Shown: one piece after another, positions 8,301-10,966 of the stretch
How positions within the stretch are numbered: the first letter of the stretch is position 1
Layout of the letters: each line of letters starts with the position of its first letter
Assembly (NCBI GenBank): GCA_024691265.1
Contig: JAILNT010000096.1
Coordinates: 1-10,966 of the forward strand
Direction of reading: 5' to 3'
DNA length: 10,966 nucleotides
Origin: Treponema sp.
Lineage (GTDB): Bacteria; Spirochaetota; Spirochaetia; Treponematales; Treponemataceae
Program-made: the position numbers and the translations under genes
The notes under the pieces: model-generated
What the model was told of the DNA's origin: nothing
The model's database searches: none
The model's input: the letters and a program-made list of their open reading frames with translations, nothing else

Positions 8301-8693
8301 CTGTCTCACAGCTTCAAATTCAAGGAAAAACTTTTTCCCTGCATCAGTTTCTGGAATATTTACCTTTTTTCTGTAGAACATAAAACCACGGAAAAGACTT
8401 TGTTCTCCAGCATCTACAATAGTTTCATCAAAAGAATCTTCTGCATTTACTGCATGCGGAACGCTCACAGTTTCCCATTTCTTATCATTGTATTTTTCTT
8501 CATAAAAATTAGATTTCCCAGATTTTACAGCTTCCAATGCTTTTGCCAAAGGAAAATCAGTAACTTTTTTGAATTTCCAGCCATAATTCAAATTGTAATC
8601 AATAGTCGGCTGAGCTTCGTTTTTGTTTTCTGTAGCATGTGTTAAAGAAAACACTGTCATAAAGGCCATCATATATAATATTAACTTTTTCAT
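5397..8693 (-). CDS. Secreted GH2 glycosidase, beta-galactosidase-like
   Basis: From the preferred ATG at 8693 the protein has 1098 residues. A signal peptide (MKKLILYMMAFMTVFSLTHA, cleavage near 20) with no lipobox sends it out of the cytoplasm. Domains: GH2 sugar-binding sandwich (about 30-225, with LFRGFMFYRKKV and VYVWVNGKAAGYYEAG), Ig-like domain (about 240-375), TIM barrel (about 380-690), a DUF4982-like Ig domain (about 735-805), a GH2 C-terminal Ig domain (about 808-920), then a ~130-residue tail resembling a copper-amine-oxidase-N-type stalk domain (starting ITVNGKAVSF, ending VTVKTDDKTHTVDIRY). The likely nucleophile is E569 in MLETEFKRDESPRR. The acid/base is less clear: the region reads WFYEAGNNA (E495) with no Asn-Glu pair. 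A frame extends 13 codons upstream to a TTG at 8732, with in-frame ATGs at 8729 and 8705, but the signal peptide and the promoter at 8718-8745 favour 8693. The likely role is releasing terminal sugars from plant or host glycans; the exact sugar is unknown. Confidence 0.9.
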   Translation of the reverse strand: MKKLILYMMAFMTVFSLTHATENKNEAQPTIDYNLNYGWKFKKVTDFPLAKALEAVKSGKSNFYEEKYNDKKWETVSVPHAVNAEDSFDETIVDAGEQSLFRGFMFYRKKVNIPETDAGKKFFLEFEAVRQTVYVWVNGKAAGYYEAGVTAIAFDISKFIIPGKENLIAVATDNAASRGASFQTKETQPGNSWGDQSGSSYEWNTKDFNEVQGGLTGNVILHTRGLIYQTLPLYSNLKTTGNYITAKDFDFSKGTATISVDAEIRNESDSGKNITLEVFVEDSNGEVKAHFKKEENVDVAKDKGVAFLTVVPQDAYAEKTSPVSIETVDVSHIKAEGKAEKIKFWSPEEPYLYTVRTLLKDGDIVLDEERRITGFREIAYDESRGGLLINGKNIYLKGYAQRSTNEWAVIGVAPDWLTDYDMQLVRESNANYIRWMHVSPKPSAIRSGDKYGIVSICPAGDKERDAEGRQWAQRVEVMRDAIIYFRNSPSVWFYEAGNNAVSASHMEEMTKLRKQLDPDGFRLMGCRSISTPEQIAAAEWAGTMIWRHDEKAKDAMKAVGKNIPMLETEFKRDESPRRIFDDFTPPDYDYKNLWLGDGGKKKDHYDVWDQTQEDHILSLPSEEDGYAYFWHNRVGGESGNNYYSGAAMMVWSDSNMHGRNSGTENCRTSGRVDPIRIKKESFYAVQVMQSPLSKIHIVGHWNYPPLTKNNYIYNDKVWDSFYWTESAKKLQRDPLHKTVYVVATPDTAKVELYVNGKFVGKAEDASNIFIFAIPDVDVTQSGTVIAKAYNKDGLVIAEDKKHTAGEAHHIILIPVTGPNGFIADGSDIAFFDVAVVDKDGNLCPTACNRIDFKSSGQGVFLGGYNSGKVGAESVIHKNHVFAECGCNRVFVRASSVAGKFTLTATSKNLGAASVTIESKKLYQDSREKPQQFAINSFEPLVQDKMLVTDVGIKKIKKAKREAYSITVNGKAVSFTQDAYRPDTATGVICEIRPVLESLKEAGVKFSYTYQKEGKLPPYLTSFHLPLLTIENQKGKRIDLVCGETAIIVDSGADKNLTNAEFIVSDSGELIAELEAVLGYLDGVTVKTDDKTHTVDIRY

Positions 8694-8717
8694 ATTCTCT
8701 ATCATACATCGACTTTT

Positions 8718-8745
8718 CTTATACCGCATCAAAAAAATATGTCAT
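8718..8745 (-). promoter_or_regulatory. Candidate promoter for the GH2 gene
   Basis: On the minus strand ATGACA (8745-8740), a 16-bp spacer and TATAAG (8723-8718), each 5/6 to consensus. Transcription would start near 8710, leaving a leader of roughly 15-20 nt to the ATG at 8693 and excluding the upstream start codons. A short inverted repeat (AGGCT, 8 bp, AGCCT at 8746-8763) abuts the -35 side and might be an operator. Confidence 0.4.
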
Positions 8746-8770
8746 AGGCTACTATTTAAGCCTTTTGTAA

Positions 8771-8914
8771 GTGGCGACTTGTCTCGCAATTCAAAAAAAT
8801 GGAAGTGGACTAGGACTTTCACTGTCATACAAAATTATGAAAAAGCATGGCGGTAATCTAAGCTTAACAAGAAAAATTGAAGGATACACAAAAGCCTTTG
8901 TAGTAGAATTTTAG
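8771..8914 (+). pseudogene. Sensor histidine kinase, C-terminal remnant
   Basis: A plus-strand frame ending at 8914 encodes QKNGSGLGLSLSYKIMKK, then HGGNLSL and a final AFVVEF. This is the G2 box and last strand of a HATPase_c histidine-kinase domain (pattern K-x-G-x-GLGLS-x-x-x-I-x-x-x-HGG, then a hydrophobic F-x-V-x-F end), finishing where such proteins normally end. Only about 43 codons remain (from roughly 8786). An in-frame stop lies just before 8771, and upstream sequence belongs to the divergent GH2 gene, so the rest of the kinase (H box, N box, sensor) is gone. The GH2 promoter overlaps or abuts the truncation point, consistent with a rearrangement that joined GH2 to the end of a kinase gene. 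No response regulator is in the window. Confidence 0.7.
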
Positions 8915-9087
8915 AAAGTTAATGACAGAACTGCTATAAGTTATGCTTTTAAGGGATTAAGACGCTTCTTTTTGTTTATATTTCAAAAAAAATTAATTTT
9001 TTAAATTTAAACTATCAATTTTTTAACAAGAATTCCCACTTATTTAAGTATGAAAAAATAAGGTAAAAAATCCTAAAGGAGACTTGT
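8915..9087. other. AT-rich intergenic leader before the plus-strand gene cluster
   Basis: No gene is supported here. The stretch follows the kinase remnant and holds the untranslated leader of the phosphatase gene, ending in a strong AAAGGAG site. A TTAACA at 9023-9028 could be a -35 box, but the sequence 17 bp downstream (AAGTAT) is a poor -10 box, so I do not call a promoter. Confidence 0.4.
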
Positions 9088-9573
9088 ATGAAACTTTACC
9101 TTGATATGGATGGTGTTCTTGTAAATTTCAGAAAACAGGCAGAAAAATATAGACTCTATATAGGAAAAGAGGGAATTAACTGGTTTTTCGTATTCCTCAT
9201 GGGAAAAAGATTCTGGAATTCAATGGAATGGCTTAAAGATGCAAAAAGTTCATATTCTAAAATAGAAAATTACTGCAAAATACATGGACACGAAATCTAT
9301 ATATTAAGTAGTGTCGGCTTTAATTCTGGAAAACAGGGAAAAATTGAATGGATAAAAAAGCATACAAATATTCCAGAAAAAAACATTATTATCGTAAAAA
9401 AATCTTTATTGAAAAAAAATTACGCTGTAGCTGATAGCCTACTTATTGATGACAGAAAGAAAAATATTTTCCAGTTTATTGAAGCCGGAGGAAATGCACT
9501 TTTGTTTGATAAATGGAATAACAATATCTTGGAAAAAATAAAAGAAAAATTAGCAAATCAAAAAGAAAACTAA
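9088..9573 (+). CDS. HAD-superfamily phosphatase, NT5C (5'-nucleotidase) type
   Basis: A 161-residue cytoplasmic protein with all four HAD motifs. Motif I is LDMDGVLVNF with nucleophile D6 and acid/base D8. Motif II is ILSSVG (S74/S75). A lysine of the IEWIKKH region (around 86-91) fits motif III. Motif IV is LLIDDRKKNI (D121, D122). The small helical cap and the 'NF...W...LMG..FW' pattern match the NT5C/YorS-like family that includes deoxyribonucleotide 5'-nucleotidases; relatives dephosphorylate nucleoside monophosphates, but the substrate here is unproven. An AAAGGAG site sits 6 nt before the ATG. It is the first of three plus-strand genes, 70 bp ahead of the next. If the cluster handles cyclic oligoadenylate or its products, a nucleotidase acting on the released nucleotides would make sense, but that is speculation. 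Confidence 0.85.
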   Translation: MKLYLDMDGVLVNFRKQAEKYRLYIGKEGINWFFVFLMGKRFWNSMEWLKDAKSSYSKIENYCKIHGHEIYILSSVGFNSGKQGKIEWIKKHTNIPEKNIIIVKKSLLKKNYAVADSLLIDDRKKNIFQFIEAGGNALLFDKWNNNILEKIKEKLANQKEN

Positions 9574-9643
9574 CAAATATTTATAAGTTTTTTGTCAATT
9601 TTTTATAGCAACTACTATCTAATATTATTATAAGGAGAAAAAA

Positions 9644-9937
9644 ATGGACGAACTTTATAAACTTATACTAAAAAAAACAGAAGAAAAAAATAACATAATG
9701 GAAGAACTAGAAAAAAAGTCACAGTATGCAAAAAATGCAATAGAGGAAATATATAGCGGCAGGGAAAAAAAACTAAAACTAGACCAGCAAAAAATATTAT
9801 CTCTACTTGAAGATGGTGATTTTGAAACTGCAATGCAATGTATCAATGAAAGTAATGATATTTTAAATGAAAATGCAAACGAAAAAATAAAAGAAAAAAT
9901 AGAGGACTATAATTTACGCAATTGTAAGATTGATTAG
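9644..9937 (+). CDS. Small charged helical (coiled-coil) protein, unknown function
   Basis: A 97-residue, Lys/Glu-rich protein predicted by eye to be almost fully alpha-helical. A long N-terminal helix (about 1-55, heptad-like, e.g. MEELEKKSQYAKNAIEEIY) is followed by a short break (EDGDFETAMQCINES), which has a TPR-like or helical-hairpin feel, and a last charged helix. There is no membrane segment or signal. I do not recognise a family. An excellent TAAGGAG site precedes the ATG, confirming translation. It lies 70 bp after the HAD gene and 31 bp before the P-loop/Csx3-like gene, so co-transcription is likely; TTGTCA at 9592-9597 might support an additional internal promoter but has no well-spaced -10 box. 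An adaptor or subunit role for either neighbour is possible but unproven. Confidence 0.75.
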   Translation: MDELYKLILKKTEEKNNIMEELEKKSQYAKNAIEEIYSGREKKLKLDQQKILSLLEDGDFETAMQCINESNDILNENANEKIKEKIEDYNLRNCKID

Positions 9938-9968
9938 ATTTGTAAAATCTTGAAAAAGTCATAAAAAA

Positions 9969-10966
9969 ATGAATACTTGTCTTATGAAAATCATCTTTTG
10001 TGGTCCTCCTCATTCAGGAAAAACAGTTTTAATTCATAATCTTGAAAAATTTATGCCATCATCATCTTATATTACAGTTCGAGTTCACAAGGACGGAGAA
10101 GGAAATTGGAGCAATAATCCTGACCAAAATCAAGTGAAATCTGTCAGAATAAAAAGTGATTATGACGAAGAATTTATAAAAGAAAAATGTGAAGAAATCA
10201 AAAAAAACAGCACTCCAATTATACTTGTAGATATAGGTGGTAAACTTCAAGACGATAAAATTCCTATATTTAAAACCTGCGACTCCTTTGTGATTATAAG
10301 TAACGACAAGAAAAAAATAGATGATTGGCTTGCTTTTGGTGAAAAATATGCTTGTAAATGCATTGCAATTCTAGATTCAACACTTGAAGAAGAAGAATGT
10401 ATTTATCAAGCAAGTCCTATTTTAAAAGCTAAAATTTCTAACCTTGAAAGAGGAACTGATAAAAAAAATTCTCCTGTCATAAAAGCATTAGCAGATTTTA
10501 TCATTTCAAAATCTAATTATAGCAAAAAAAATATGCCTTTTCAGAATTCCTCTGTAATTGATTTTATTGAAATTGCAAAAAAACTTGATTGCGGAAGTTA
10601 TGAAAATCAAAATGATAAAAATACATTTCATGCTGATTTTACCGCAGATAAAGCAATAAAGTTATACGATACCATTGCGGATATTGCAAATAAATCAAAA
10701 TTGAAATCTCTAAAAATATGGAATGCTCGAGCCAATTGGACTGCCGTTTTAGCAGCTCAAAGTCTTATTGAACACAACATAAACAAAATAAGTTTATATG
10801 ATTCAACGATGGAAAAATACATTGAACTTAAAATTTTGCAGCTAAAAGAAAATGCTAAAAATAAAGCTATCCTTGATATCAATATAATAGAAGAAACTAG
10901 CGAAATTTTCATGGACATAAAAGCAGAAAGGAAAATTTTTCTTGAAGACCTTAACAGTATTCAGCT
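9969..10966 (+). CDS. csx3: P-loop NTPase fused to a Csx3 (Crn3)-like domain, partial
   Basis: The frame is open for 332 codons and runs off the right edge, so the C terminus is unseen. Residues 6-180 form a P-loop domain: Walker A GPPHSGKT (12-19), DGEGNWS (42-48), a hydrophobic strand ending in an acidic residue (IILVDIGGK, D88) and a helix-strand repeat (IDDWLAFGEKYACKCIAIL). The 'GPPHSGK...DGEGxWS...VDxGGK' series matches, from memory, the AAA/kinase-like domain found fused to Csx3 in some bacteria. Residues ~219-291 fit the Csx3 fold: LKSLKIWNARANWTAVLAAQ corresponds to the 'LLKINGPASLPVAMVLAHKL' segment, then IEHNINKISLYDSTMEKYIE. H269 and D278 are nine apart, the spacing of the conserved His and Asp in Csx3. 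Csx3/Crn3 degrades cyclic tetra-adenylate made by type III CRISPR complexes. A tail (292 onward) extends further. Start choice is uncertain: ATGs at 9969 and 9984 both lack a clear ribosome-binding site. Confidence 0.75.
   Translation, partial: MNTCLMKIIFCGPPHSGKTVLIHNLEKFMPSSSYITVRVHKDGEGNWSNNPDQNQVKSVRIKSDYDEEFIKEKCEEIKKNSTPIILVDIGGKLQDDKIPIFKTCDSFVIISNDKKKIDDWLAFGEKYACKCIAILDSTLEEEECIYQASPILKAKISNLERGTDKKNSPVIKALADFIISKSNYSKKNMPFQNSSVIDFIEIAKKLDCGSYENQNDKNTFHADFTADKAIKLYDTIADIANKSKLKSLKIWNARANWTAVLAAQSLIEHNINKISLYDSTMEKYIELKILQLKENAKNKAILDINIIEETSEIFMDIKAERKIFLEDLNSIQ

Noticed and set aside
8623..8856. Plus-strand frame across the GH2 start region
   Set aside because: It overlaps the GH2 signal-peptide region antisense and reads the kinase remnant in the wrong frame; the adjacent frame gives the recognisable HATPase tail.
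8915..9001. Short open stretch in frame after the kinase remnant stop (VNDRTAISYAFKGLRR)
   Set aside because: No start codon with a ribosome-binding site and no recognisable family; most likely non-coding.
1..10966. CRISPR array to go with the Csx3-like gene
   Set aside because: No direct repeats of 25-40 bp with regular spacers are visible; the only clustered repeats (3224-3290) are 9-15 bp and irregularly spaced.

Overview
This AT-rich window looks like chromosomal DNA of a host-associated spirochaete, most likely a gut, rumen or oral Treponema. The reasoning is the mix of a dCache chemoreceptor, a sodium/proton antiporter, a very large secreted GH2 glycosidase and low-GC coding style. This is inference from gene content; no rRNA or marker gene is present.

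Layout. From 1 to about 8.7 kb every intact gene is on the minus strand, and most are separate transcription units with their own hairpin terminator: a 51-residue two-helix membrane protein (129-284), a methyl-accepting chemotaxis protein (485-2296), a MutT-like Nudix hydrolase (2447-2851), a CPA2-type antiporter with C-terminal CBS domains (3493-5235) and a secreted GH2 beta-galactosidase-like enzyme (5397-8693). Good sigma70-type promoters precede the small membrane gene and the antiporter. A plausible one lies just upstream of the GH2 gene and would leave a very short leader.

Two intergenic stretches hold gene wreckage. Between the Nudix and antiporter genes (2852-3492) lie a frameshifted C-terminal fragment of a McrC-like restriction nuclease (minus), a cluster of four TTTTCGTAA repeats, and a 30-codon N-terminal stub of an AlbA_2/Schlafen-type ATP-binding protein (plus). 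Between the GH2 gene and the plus-strand cluster (8694-9087) lies the last ~43 codons of a sensor histidine kinase. These suggest repeated gain and decay of accessory genes.

From 9088 to the right edge three plus-strand genes are closely spaced (70 and 31 bp gaps): a NT5C-like HAD phosphatase, a 97-residue charged helical protein of unknown function, and a gene cut by the window edge. The last encodes a P-loop NTPase/kinase-like domain followed by a domain resembling Csx3 (Crn3), the type III CRISPR cyclic-tetra-adenylate ring nuclease. This is the most interesting part of the window. No CRISPR array or other cas gene is visible here, so the link to type III immunity, or a Csx3 role outside CRISPR, depends on sequence beyond the edge.
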